Assembly (NCBI GenBank): GCA_023413555.1
Contig: JAEZPG010000054.1
Coordinates: 1 to 42,813 of the forward strand
DNA: 42,813 nucleotides
DNA from: Bacillota bacterium
Lineage (GTDB): Bacteria > Bacillota > Clostridia > Lachnospirales > Lachnospiraceae
Direction of reading: 5' to 3'
Below the pieces are notes generated by a model, which saw only the letters and a list, made by a program, of their open reading frames with translations, was not told where the DNA came from and ran no database searches. The position numbers and the translations under genes were made by a program. Shown here piece by piece: positions 25,801 to 32,435 of this stretch (the stretch's first letter is position 1; each line of letters starts with the position of its first letter).

Positions 25801-25906
25801 AGACGTTCAGGAATGTCAAGAATTCTATGATAACTATATAAAAGGTCTTTATAAGCAACTAGGGAAATTTAGAAAATGGTTCTATCAAAAACGATGGGTT
25901 TTATAA
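22856..25906 (+). CDS. Membrane transglutaminase-like protein, TgpA type (1016 aa)
   Basis: Seven N-terminal membrane helices (to about residue 255), a long extracytoplasmic region, and a transglutaminase core: KKGFCVHYATAATVMLRAMG (C704), ENAHAWVEVYLPGLGWQPVE (H773) and E789 in the third catalytic position where many relatives have Asp. A Thr/Ser/Pro linker (about 815-845, repeats of TPSST and SPTVSPS type) leads to an eighth helix (VLVLLLLLILFIGGVYI) and a cytosolic C-terminal part. The architecture matches TgpA/YebA-like proteins that sit with MoxR and DUF58. Substrate unknown; acting on cell-surface proteins or peptidoglycan-linked peptides is inferred. Confidence 0.88.
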   Translation: MRRNQRDYGLTIAKNIEVTEIVSSKRFITAYILQALMVIFLCLSTIYCFVSGLNIEVNVLGLNLRVIAFSIGLFVMFLFKPYIKFTLPTVFFMFLLIIYLWWGYIQASFTSVANSFIELYNHYYVNTIEEFSYQALGDQISNNTIIYFYSFILTAFLCYMVLYGKSVVLYLVITIPVAMLPLLVGYMPSFLPYVCYVAGTIGIFGAFISEKLGQMPKRVKGVTYKDPLLQVGWSKVAVQYISVATVLVVAILAYKAYSPERYEEEFKAEEIISSAKARFDNILSGDLFEDTIFGDWFSQKRISGGGINKGILNNVGELNFDHEVALKVLTERKENPGPCYLKAYVGEQYSTNRWKELSEEDQEKLNQVESGFTLSYNGESMTSTMVKLLNDSPYDLNHYRMNTMKVEIEGANKDSHFMPYNTISNISNDKGSLRTDQTEYEYMDFALSNESGSPLSQNYRKIDALNVLKMNLINSAIFEKYYQVEMKTNWDQQIAIKDRETLSEELSPYGVGITNSIQNYLTVPLSEVYTGELPYLFFEQSAFIGSNLPVYLDKFDFVLNVGNAISQFNQYAIEENAYFNFVREAYTKLPEEGLERVKQLVAGHVVTVTPTVLDGKPYTDLQQLGGLKSVLDTYKKHLNLLDTGDSMQNIRDDENSIQTKYYEAIEYVRNYLAQNTSYSLKPGLAPRGEDYVDYFLFENKKGFCVHYATAATVMLRAMGVPARYVEGYVITSDQYEGLKPEDKKSNWENEGRTDAEQESVDMVKINVMDENAHAWVEVYLPGLGWQPVEMTAPYITDSNIKIPSVNVDPNANLKPTPSATITPSSTPTVSPSVSPTVSPSPTMNPSESDDSSIIKEDGFFGGLRYWYHGLSSSVRNIIKSVLVLLLLLILFIGGVYIRCLIIRRMRAKKRHLLTNSQWVIYENIRLSKVLGQNKVSYQTKEPYKEFVSQLCNKFDFVDEQQAQSYYGILLKARFDQNEISETDVQECQEFYDNYIKGLYKQLGKFRKWFYQKRWVL

Positions 25907-25918
25907 AGGGGGATACAA

Positions 25919-26599
25919 ATGCCAAAAATATTGATTGTAGAGGACGAAGCAAAAATTGCCCGTTTCCTTCAGTTAGAACTAAAGCATGAGGGCTATGAGG
26001 TAGATCTTGCATTTGATGGTAAGGTTGGACTAGATAAGGCTTTACATGAAGAGGCTGATTTAATTATTCTTGATATTATGTTACCTAGCATAAATGGAAT
26101 TGAGATTTGCAAAAATATTCGCAAAGAAAAGATTAGTACACCTATTATTATGCTTACTGCAAAGGATGATATCACGGATAAGGTAAAAGGGCTAGATACC
26201 GGAGCAGATGATTATATGACAAAGCCATTTGCCATTGAAGAATTACTGGCTAGAATGCGTGTGGCATTAAGCCGCAAGCGCGCAGAGACAAAGTTGGAGG
26301 AGTTGTCTAGTGGACAGCTAAAGTTAAAACTACTCAGTCATAGTGCTTATTATGGTGAAGAAGAACTTACTCTTACTAAAAAGGAGTTTGAGTTACTAGA
26401 ATATCTTCTTTGTCATAAAAATATCGCTATTACCAGAGAAGAACTTCTAAATAAGGTCTGGGATTATGAGTATCTTGGAGATACTAATGTTGTAGATGTA
26501 TATATTCGTTACTTAAGGCAAAAAATCGATGATAAATACCAAGTTCGTATGATTAATACTGTACGAGGGGTAGGGTATATAATAAAAGATGAAGGATAA
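25919..26599 (+). CDS. OmpR-family response regulator (226 aa)
   Basis: Receiver domain with acidic pocket VEDEA (E9, D10), phospho-acceptor D52 (IILDIMLP), T80 in MLTAKDD and K102 region DYMTKPF; C-terminal winged helix (LTKKEFELLEYLL ... TNVVDVYIRYLRQKI). Binds DNA after phosphorylation. It begins 12 bases after the transglutaminase stop and overlaps the next gene by 11 bases, so it belongs to the same operon. Confidence 0.95.
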   Translation: MPKILIVEDEAKIARFLQLELKHEGYEVDLAFDGKVGLDKALHEEADLIILDIMLPSINGIEICKNIRKEKISTPIIMLTAKDDITDKVKGLDTGADDYMTKPFAIEELLARMRVALSRKRAETKLEELSSGQLKLKLLSHSAYYGEEELTLTKKEFELLEYLLCHKNIAITREELLNKVWDYEYLGDTNVVDVYIRYLRQKIDDKYQVRMINTVRGVGYIIKDEG

Positions 26600-28046
26600 A
26601 TTTGTAGAATGGTTAAGACGGTTGCTTCTAAAAACTGTCCTGCCTTTTCGTAAAAAAATTAATAAACTGCTCAGTCAGCTGAACTTCTCCATTGCATCCC
26701 GTATTTCCTACTACTATGTTCGATTGTTTATTGCTTATGGAGTATTCTTTATTCTTATGATATATGGGGTGTATATATTGGTTCAGGCTAAGACCTATGT
26801 AGAATATGCAGATTCCATTACCAAAACATTGTCCAGTGGGAAAGTATCTTGCCAAGAGGACACAAATAATGATATAAATCCTTATTATTATAAAGGAGTC
26901 AGCCTTCGTGTTAGGGATAAGTTGACAGGCCAGATTTTGTATAATGATATTACGTTAGACGTGGAAGCGGATACGGGAGTATTAGATAAGTACTCGATTA
27001 ATTTTATGGATAATAATCAATTTATCGTAAAGGACCATTATTCCTTTTATGATGGCCATACAGAGTATGAATTATATTTTCAATATAATATGACAGAGTC
27101 CTTTGATATGCTGCAAACCTTTATCTTATGGCTTATTATTCTGTATCTGATTTTGGTTATTTTTGTTGGTAAATTTGCGAAACGGGGAATAGACCGACTA
27201 TTAACACCTATTAAAAGTATGTCTTTAACTGCTAATCGTCTTACAGTTAACAATCTTCATAGTGAACGACTCAATGTTGAGGGTACGAAAAACGAGCTGA
27301 AAGATCTGGCAGCTACCATAAACTGTATGCTAGACCGCATTGAATTGTCATATGAAAGCCAGAAACAGTTTGTTTCAGATGCCTCCCATGAACTTAGGAC
27401 TCCTATTGCAGTGATTCAAGGGTATGCCAGTATGTTGGAGCGTTGGGGGAGTGAAGATAAAGAGGTGTTAGAGGAATCCATAGATGCTATTAGCAATGAA
27501 GCCAAATCCATGCAGGATTTGGTGGAAAAGCTTCTCTTTTTATCAAGACATGACAAAAAAACTCTAAATCTTAAAAAAGAAAAATTTAATTTTAAACCTT
27601 TGGTAGAGGAAATGGTGAAAGAGACGAAGATAGTTGTCCAAAATCGGATTATTCAGTGCAAGATTTTAGAGGATATTATAGTGTATGGAGACAAGCAATC
27701 TCTAAAGCAAGCAGTACGCATTTTTTTAGATAATGCAGTCAAATATACTGAAGATGGAGATACCATTACCGTCAGTCTGAAAAATGACAATGGTACCTGC
27801 GTTCTTTCTGTGTCTGACACAGGAATTGGCATGAAGAAAGAGGATATTAATAGGGTATTTGATCGTTTTTACCGGGCTGATGAAGCAAGAAATGGAAAGA
27901 TAGAGGGTCATGGTCTGGGTTTATCTATAGCCAAACTTATTGTACTTAATCATGCTGGAAGTATAAAAATTCGTTCTCAATATAAGGTCGGTTCCACTTT
28001 TACCATTATACTTCCTAATTATTATCGATATGGCCTTATGAAGTGA
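26589..28046 (+). CDS. Sensor histidine kinase (485 aa)
   Basis: Two membrane helices (about 45-68 and 178-198) flank an extracytoplasmic sensor of about 110 residues with no recognisable family. A HAMP-like stretch (LLTPIKSMSLTANRLTVNN) is followed by the phospho-acceptor H267 in SDASHELRTPIAVIQG and the ATPase boxes FLDNAVKYT, DTGIGM and GHGLGLSI. Partner of the upstream regulator, with an 11-base gene overlap. It ends the five-gene set; no clear terminator is visible before the alarmone synthetase gene. Confidence 0.95.
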   Translation: MKDKFVEWLRRLLLKTVLPFRKKINKLLSQLNFSIASRISYYYVRLFIAYGVFFILMIYGVYILVQAKTYVEYADSITKTLSSGKVSCQEDTNNDINPYYYKGVSLRVRDKLTGQILYNDITLDVEADTGVLDKYSINFMDNNQFIVKDHYSFYDGHTEYELYFQYNMTESFDMLQTFILWLIILYLILVIFVGKFAKRGIDRLLTPIKSMSLTANRLTVNNLHSERLNVEGTKNELKDLAATINCMLDRIELSYESQKQFVSDASHELRTPIAVIQGYASMLERWGSEDKEVLEESIDAISNEAKSMQDLVEKLLFLSRHDKKTLNLKKEKFNFKPLVEEMVKETKIVVQNRIIQCKILEDIIVYGDKQSLKQAVRIFLDNAVKYTEDGDTITVSLKNDNGTCVLSVSDTGIGMKKEDINRVFDRFYRADEARNGKIEGHGLGLSIAKLIVLNHAGSIKIRSQYKVGSTFTIILPNYYRYGLMK

Positions 28047-28120
28047 AAGGAGCCTATTTATATAGAGGACATAAAATTTTAATTAAGTTTCTATTTATTC
28101 AAAGAAAATTCATATCTTTA

Positions 28121-28129
28121 TGCTATAAT
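28121..28129 (+). promoter_or_regulatory. Extended -10 promoter before the alarmone synthetase gene
   Basis: TGCTATAAT is an extended -10 (TGn + TATAAT). No good -35 at 17 bases. It lies 72 bases before the ATG. Confidence 0.5.
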
Positions 28130-28200
28130 AGTTCTGTATGAAGAAATAACGCTTTGTAACAACCGATAAAAGCAACGGAAAAGGAAGTGAAGGTGTTAGA

Positions 28201-29238
28201 ATGGATTTACCAATGTTTTATAACGATGCAGATGAATGGAATCAAGCACTACTTTTATATAATTCAGCTCTAAAAGAAATTAACACAAAACTTGAAATAT
28301 TAAGAGAAGAGTTTAAGCTGACACATAGTTATAATCCGATCGAACATATAACCTCCAGAATTAAATCTCCTCAAAGTATAGCCAAAAAATTGCAGCATAA
28401 AGGATTAAGTCTGACAACTGAAAATATCATAAAATATCTCAATGATGTAGCAGGGATAAGAATAATATGTTCTTTTACCTCAGACATATATCGTATCGCA
28501 GATTTAATTGCAAAACAAAGCGATGTAAAGGTGCTTAAGGTGAAAGATTACATTATGTGTCCAAAGGAAAATGGGTATATGAGTTATCATATGATTGTAT
28601 CTGTTCCTATTTTCTTATCTAATAACGCCATTGATACGAAGGTGGAAATTCAGATTCGAACAATTGCTATGGATTTCTGGGCCAGCCTTGAGCACAAGAT
28701 ATATTATAAATTTGAGGGTAACGCACCAGAACGTATTCGTCGTCAATTAAAGGAATGTGCAGACATCGTCAGCTATTTGGACCGAAGAATGTTATCCATC
28801 AATGAGGAAGTACAAAGCTTTCACCAGGATAACGTTGAAGTTACCAATACTTATCAAAGTGTCTTAAAAGATTTATATGGAAAGATATATACGGAGGATG
28901 GGCAAGATCTTGTCAAGGAAGAGACGACTATCCTAAGAAAAGAAGAGGTAAAAGAGAGTAAAGAGCCAGTGATTATACAGCCAATAGAAGAAGAAGACCA
29001 GACTATGGTTAACCGCATAGAGCGATTGTATCATAGCCAAGAAGCTTTAGAAGAGAGCTATGTAGAGGCTGCGCATATCAATAAAGAAATTTATGTGGAC
29101 GAGTTAAAAAAGATTAAGGGTTCTAAGGAAAAAGACGAAGTAATAAGCAGAGGTAAAAAAGATGGCATCTCAGGGTTCTTTTTTCGTAAAAAAGATAAGG
29201 AAAAAATGTCTGCCAACGGTAATGTTGTTAGTGAATAA
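28201..29238 (+). CDS. Small alarmone synthetase (RelA/SpoT synthetase domain) with long C-terminal tail (345 aa)
   Basis: The first ~210 residues are a (p)ppGpp synthetase domain: HITSRIKSPQSIAKKL (ATP site), DVAGIRIICSF, PKENGYMSYHMIV and the canonical EIQIRTIAMDFWASLEHKIYYK with the catalytic Glu/Gln. There is no HD hydrolase or ACT/TGS domain, so it is a RelQ/RelP-like small alarmone synthetase that makes ppGpp/pppGpp from GTP or GDP and ATP. Unusually, about 130 residues follow (roughly 215-345), rich in Glu and Lys with no visible fold; typical RelQ proteins end around 210-230. AAGGTG lies 8 bases before ATG. An unknown coiled-coil gene follows. Confidence 0.88.
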   Translation: MDLPMFYNDADEWNQALLLYNSALKEINTKLEILREEFKLTHSYNPIEHITSRIKSPQSIAKKLQHKGLSLTTENIIKYLNDVAGIRIICSFTSDIYRIADLIAKQSDVKVLKVKDYIMCPKENGYMSYHMIVSVPIFLSNNAIDTKVEIQIRTIAMDFWASLEHKIYYKFEGNAPERIRRQLKECADIVSYLDRRMLSINEEVQSFHQDNVEVTNTYQSVLKDLYGKIYTEDGQDLVKEETTILRKEEVKESKEPVIIQPIEEEDQTMVNRIERLYHSQEALEESYVEAAHINKEIYVDELKKIKGSKEKDEVISRGKKDGISGFFFRKKDKEKMSANGNVVSE

Positions 29239-29307
29239 AGAATAGACTGGTGGGACATTATGTTAGCGATTAATAATTAACAGGGTAATACAAAGGAGGA
29301 CTGTATT

Positions 29308-30093
29308 ATGGGTTTTGTAAATGGCCAGGACACCAATGCGACTCTTTCTAAAAGACTTAAAAAGATTACTTCAGAACCTCAGCCTGTAGTAAAGAAACAG
29401 GAACCAAAGTCTGTTGTAGCTAAGATAGAGAGAGTACTGTTTGCATATCGTGAGACACTAGCTTATTATCAGGACATGTTGGAACAATTTGAGGTGCGTT
29501 GTTACAATAATGCTACCACCTCTGCACCAGATTATGAGTTTGAGAAATTTTCAGAACAGTTCAAGGCTTGCATCGGGGAACTGGAAGAAAAGATGAAGAT
29601 TTTTGAAGAAACAAAAGCGAAGCAGCTAGATGCTTATAAAGAGGTGGGAGCCAACCAATTACACGCCATCGATAACCTTTTGAATCAAGTGAAAGTTATC
29701 TCTGAACAGCAAGTGAGTGAACATGTGTTAGAGGATATATCAGATTCAATGAACCCAATGTCAGGGGAGGAAGAAGGTGTGGACGAACAAGAAGATGAAT
29801 ATCTGGTGCAGATAGAGGCCTATAATAAGAGCCTTACAGAAATAAGGAAGCGCCTAGATGAACTTATGAAATTTGTTGGCAAGATAGATGGCAGTATCAT
29901 TGAGAACTTGAAGTCACATACCAATGAGAATCGGGATACGATTATACAACAGTTGAATGAGATAAAATCTATCACAGATAGTAGAAGTCATGGTATAAAG
30001 CCTCTTCTAATATTCAACTTGATATTTGGTATACTTAACATAGGAGGAATTACTTTTCTAATCTTAGAATACTTAGGACTAATTAATTTATAG
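29308..30093 (+). CDS. Coiled-coil protein with C-terminal membrane anchor, unknown function (261 aa)
   Basis: Not recognised. A basic, disordered N-terminus (SKRLKKITSEPQPVVKKQEPK) is followed by predicted long helices (about 38-130 and 165-235) with a central acidic gap (SGEEEGVDEQEDEY). The last 25 residues (IKPLLIFNLIFGILNIGGITFLIL) form one membrane helix, so it is a tail-anchored cytosolic protein. Strong RBS AAAGGAGG. It begins 69 bases after the alarmone synthetase gene and ends at a terminator; the two may be one unit. Confidence 0.7.
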   Translation: MGFVNGQDTNATLSKRLKKITSEPQPVVKKQEPKSVVAKIERVLFAYRETLAYYQDMLEQFEVRCYNNATTSAPDYEFEKFSEQFKACIGELEEKMKIFEETKAKQLDAYKEVGANQLHAIDNLLNQVKVISEQQVSEHVLEDISDSMNPMSGEEEGVDEQEDEYLVQIEAYNKSLTEIRKRLDELMKFVGKIDGSIIENLKSHTNENRDTIIQQLNEIKSITDSRSHGIKPLLIFNLIFGILNIGGITFLILEYLGLINL

Positions 30094-30100
30094 TACATAG

Positions 30101-30124
30101 AAAGGGCCTCTAAGGGCCCTTTTT
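30101..30124 (+). terminator. Rho-independent terminator after the coiled-coil gene
   Basis: AAAGGGCC (30101-30108) pairs with GGCCCTTT (30115-30122) around TCTAAG, followed by TT; 8 perfect pairs. Confidence 0.9.
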
Positions 30125-30197
30125 GCTAGCAACTTTTTATATAAAAAGCTTAGAATAGATCCAGGTGGGATAACATACCACTGAGTTCACCCAGAAA

Positions 30198-31133
30198 CTA
30201 TAGTTTAAGCTTTCCAAGAAGGCTTCCCAGACTTGTGCTAACATCACCTTCACTTAGATACTCTATAGGAGCAGTGTCTACATCCTCTACAACCGGTGCC
30301 TTGTCCTCAACTGACTTCATATCTAAGCTAATCTTTCCATCCACTACATCTAAAATCTTAACTTTAACTTCCTCACCAAGCTTTAACACTTCATTAGGAG
30401 ATTTGATGTGTCTTCCGCAGATTCTGGAGATATGAACCAACCCAGTTAAGCCCTCGCCGATATTGATAAAAGCACCATAAGGAGCTATTTTCTCAACCGT
30501 ACCAGTTGTTACAATGCCCTTCTGAAGATTAGCTAATTTATTCTTGTAATCTTCATCTGCTTTCTTTCTTGCCAATACCTTGGCAGATAATACAAGCTTC
30601 TTTTTCTCTGGCTCTACAGTAATGGCCTGAACCTCAAGCTTTTTGGATACCCATTCTTCTAGGTTCTCCACATAGGATAGTGATAACTGAGAAGCGGGAA
30701 TGAATCCACGGATACCATCTACGTAAGCAATTACCCCTGCATTGACAACACTGTCAACAGTAACGGTAAGAACTCTCTCTTGCTCCATGGATTCTTTTAA
30801 AGATTTCCATGCTTCATCACTATAAGCCTGTTTCTTGGAAAGAAGTACGTAACCTTCTCCATTATCCACGTCTAAGACAGTACAGTTAAACTGTTGTCCC
30901 TTTTCCATATTGCCAAACATTGAAAAATGTGGATCATCACTTAACTCAGCTACAGGAATCTTTCCTTCAGCATAAGATCCTACATCTACCAATACGCCAT
31001 CCTCCAATATATCAATTACGGTGCAATTGACAATGTCGCCTTCCTTTATTCTGTGGAAGGAACGGGAAAGTTCCTCCTCAAAATCTGCCATCGTAAGTTG
31101 CTCTTCATTAATGTTGTTTTCAATTTCTGACAT
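30198..31133 (-). CDS. S1 RNA-binding domain protein, RpsA-like (311 aa)
   Basis: Three S1 repeats in a row: about 25-95 (EGDIVNCTVIDILEDGVLVDVG), 105-175 (TVTVDSVVNAGVIAYVDGIRG) and 195-265 (GTVEKIAPYGAFINIGEGL). This matches the short S1 homologues of Firmicutes rather than the six-repeat E. coli S1; binding of mRNA or ribosomes is likely. The start at 31133 is set by AAAGGAAG 8 bases upstream. The open frame extends nine codons upstream to overlap the acetyltransferase stop, but without an RBS. The last gene of a two-gene unit. Confidence 0.86.
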   Translation of the reverse strand: MSEIENNINEEQLTMADFEEELSRSFHRIKEGDIVNCTVIDILEDGVLVDVGSYAEGKIPVAELSDDPHFSMFGNMEKGQQFNCTVLDVDNGEGYVLLSKKQAYSDEAWKSLKESMEQERVLTVTVDSVVNAGVIAYVDGIRGFIPASQLSLSYVENLEEWVSKKLEVQAITVEPEKKKLVLSAKVLARKKADEDYKNKLANLQKGIVTTGTVEKIAPYGAFINIGEGLTGLVHISRICGRHIKSPNEVLKLGEEVKVKILDVVDGKISLDMKSVEDKAPVVEDVDTAPIEYLSEGDVSTSLGSLLGKLKL

Positions 31134-31149
31134 TATATTACTTCCTTTC

Positions 31150-31929
31150 TTAGAATTCATTCAATTCAACATGCTTTACTCTAAACCAGTAGGAGTATAG
31201 ATAATGGAAGCCTAGATTCTCATAAAGCTTCTTAGCAGTATAGTTGTCCTTTACTACTTGAAGATACGCTTTATGAAGCCCTCTTTTCTTAGCTTTCATT
31301 AAGAGAGTGGTGCAAATGCTCTTGGCAAGTCCATTTCCTCTCCATTTTTCATCCACATAGATCGCATAAATCCCTATATGATCTCGCTCCATAATACCAA
31401 GACCTGTGGCTATGGTCTTTCCTTCTTGATGAACAAAGGCAGAAATCACATCCCTTGGAATAGATTCATACATTTTGGGTACAATGGCAAGATGCAATGG
31501 ATTGGTGGTCTTATTTAACTGAAATAAGTTATTGATCCAATCTTGAGAAATAGAATCCTTCGTCTCTACTAACATGGAAGTACATTCAGTTGGAATAAAA
31601 TCCATAAGATTTAGTACGTACGTATCCGTTTCGTGTTCTATTTCATAATCCAAATTGGCCAGATACTGATTTAACTGGGAGTGAAAAATGGGATTAATCT
31701 TAAAAATAGAAGGGGTGTGAAGTCTTTTATAATTAGCCTCACAGTAGGCTACCTTCTGCTCTATAGGAAACTTAGAAGCTCCTATAATATTGACACAATT
31801 AGTTCTATGTGTATAAAAATCCGAATATCCCATGAGCCAGTCATCGTAAAGCTCCGTCTTATAGGAGGGCCAGGCATTAAAGGACAATTCTTCTAGAAAC
31901 TTTATGTAGTTACTTTTAGTGGTGTCCAT
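31150..31929 (-). CDS. GNAT-family N-acetyltransferase (259 aa)
   Basis: The C-terminal half (about 150-255) is a GNAT fold with acetyl-CoA loop motif EKWRGNGLAKSI (RxxGxA-like) and AYLQVVKDNYTAKKLYENLGF. The N-terminal ~140 residues are a family-specific extension with conserved-looking aromatic residues and no motif I know. Substrate unknown. GGAGG lies upstream of the ATG. Its stop is 17 bases before the chosen S1 gene start, so both are co-transcribed from the promoter at 31975-32004. Confidence 0.85.
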   Translation of the reverse strand: MDTTKSNYIKFLEELSFNAWPSYKTELYDDWLMGYSDFYTHRTNCVNIIGASKFPIEQKVAYCEANYKRLHTPSIFKINPIFHSQLNQYLANLDYEIEHETDTYVLNLMDFIPTECTSMLVETKDSISQDWINNLFQLNKTTNPLHLAIVPKMYESIPRDVISAFVHQEGKTIATGLGIMERDHIGIYAIYVDEKWRGNGLAKSICTTLLMKAKKRGLHKAYLQVVKDNYTAKKLYENLGFHYLYSYWFRVKHVELNEF

Positions 31930-31974
31930 ACCTTATACCTCCATATAGACAATGTGATTGAAACACGTAAATTA

Positions 31975-32004
31975 ATTATAGTATAAAAAGCAAGTGGGTT
32001 TCAA
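31975..32004 (-). promoter_or_regulatory. Sigma-A promoter of the acetyltransferase/S1 unit
   Basis: Minus-strand TTGAAA (32004-31999), 18-base spacer, TATAAT (31980-31975). Confidence 0.68.
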
Positions 32005-32037
32005 GGGCTAGTAGGAAGAAATTGATTTTACTGTCTT

Positions 32038-32067
32038 TTGTCAACGGCAAGCTCTGTTACATATGAT
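32038..32067 (+). promoter_or_regulatory. Possible sigma-A promoter of the CD1375-like ORF
   Basis: TTGTCA (32038-32043), 18-base spacer, TATGAT (32062-32067); 30 bases before the first ATG. Confidence 0.5.
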
Positions 32068-32096
32068 AATAAATACAACAGTAAAAAGGTAAGGAC

Positions 32097-32279
32097 ATGA
32101 ATAATTACACACAAGGAGGGAATCCTACAGATAATAAGCGAGGTGATTATTTGGTAGAAATGTATGTAAAATTAATTCTAGAGGGAAAGCGCTTCTTTGC
32201 AGAGGTTCCAGAAATCATTATGGATGAGATTAGACAGATACTGATTGAGATTGGCAGAGAGGATTTAATAGAGCTGTAA
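32097..32279 (+). CDS. Small CD1375-like protein (60 aa, or 43 aa from TTG 32151)
   Basis: The C-terminal part (MYVKLILEGKRFFAEVPE, then IRQILIEIG) has the pattern of the CD1375/XkdX-like short proteins (YVKLI..G..T...VPE) that usually sit among phage tail genes. No other phage gene is near. Start uncertain: ATG 32097 follows a weak AAGGTAAGG, whereas TTG 32151 has AGGTG five bases upstream and gives the family's usual N-terminus. The unit has its own promoter and terminator, which argues that it is expressed. Assignment rests on pattern memory only. Confidence 0.6.
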   Translation: MNNYTQGGNPTDNKRGDYLVEMYVKLILEGKRFFAEVPEIIMDEIRQILIEIGREDLIEL

Positions 32280-32280
32280 A

Positions 32281-32337
32281 GAAAGAGAAGCCATTGTTGG
32301 ATAGCAGAAGAATTGTTGCCTGTAATGGTTTCTTTTT
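32281..32337 (+). terminator. Terminator after the CD1375-like ORF
   Basis: GAAAGAGAAGCCATT (32281-32295) pairs with AATGGTTTCTTTTTC (32324-32338) with two G:U pairs. The loop region contains a second possible G-C pairing. The T run lies within the right arm. Confidence 0.7.
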
Positions 32338-32347
32338 CATGGATGCC

Positions 32348-32376
32348 TTGACATTTAAATCTTTCTGTCGTAAAGT
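32348..32376 (+). promoter_or_regulatory. Sigma-A promoter of the penicillin-binding protein gene
   Basis: TTGACA (32348-32353), 17-base spacer, TAAAGT (32371-32376); 60 bases before the ATG. Confidence 0.75.
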
Positions 32377-32435
32377 TTGCACTAGAGAAATATTACGAGA
32401 GTGGACGATTCTCTGTCTGCTAAAGGAGGAATAGT

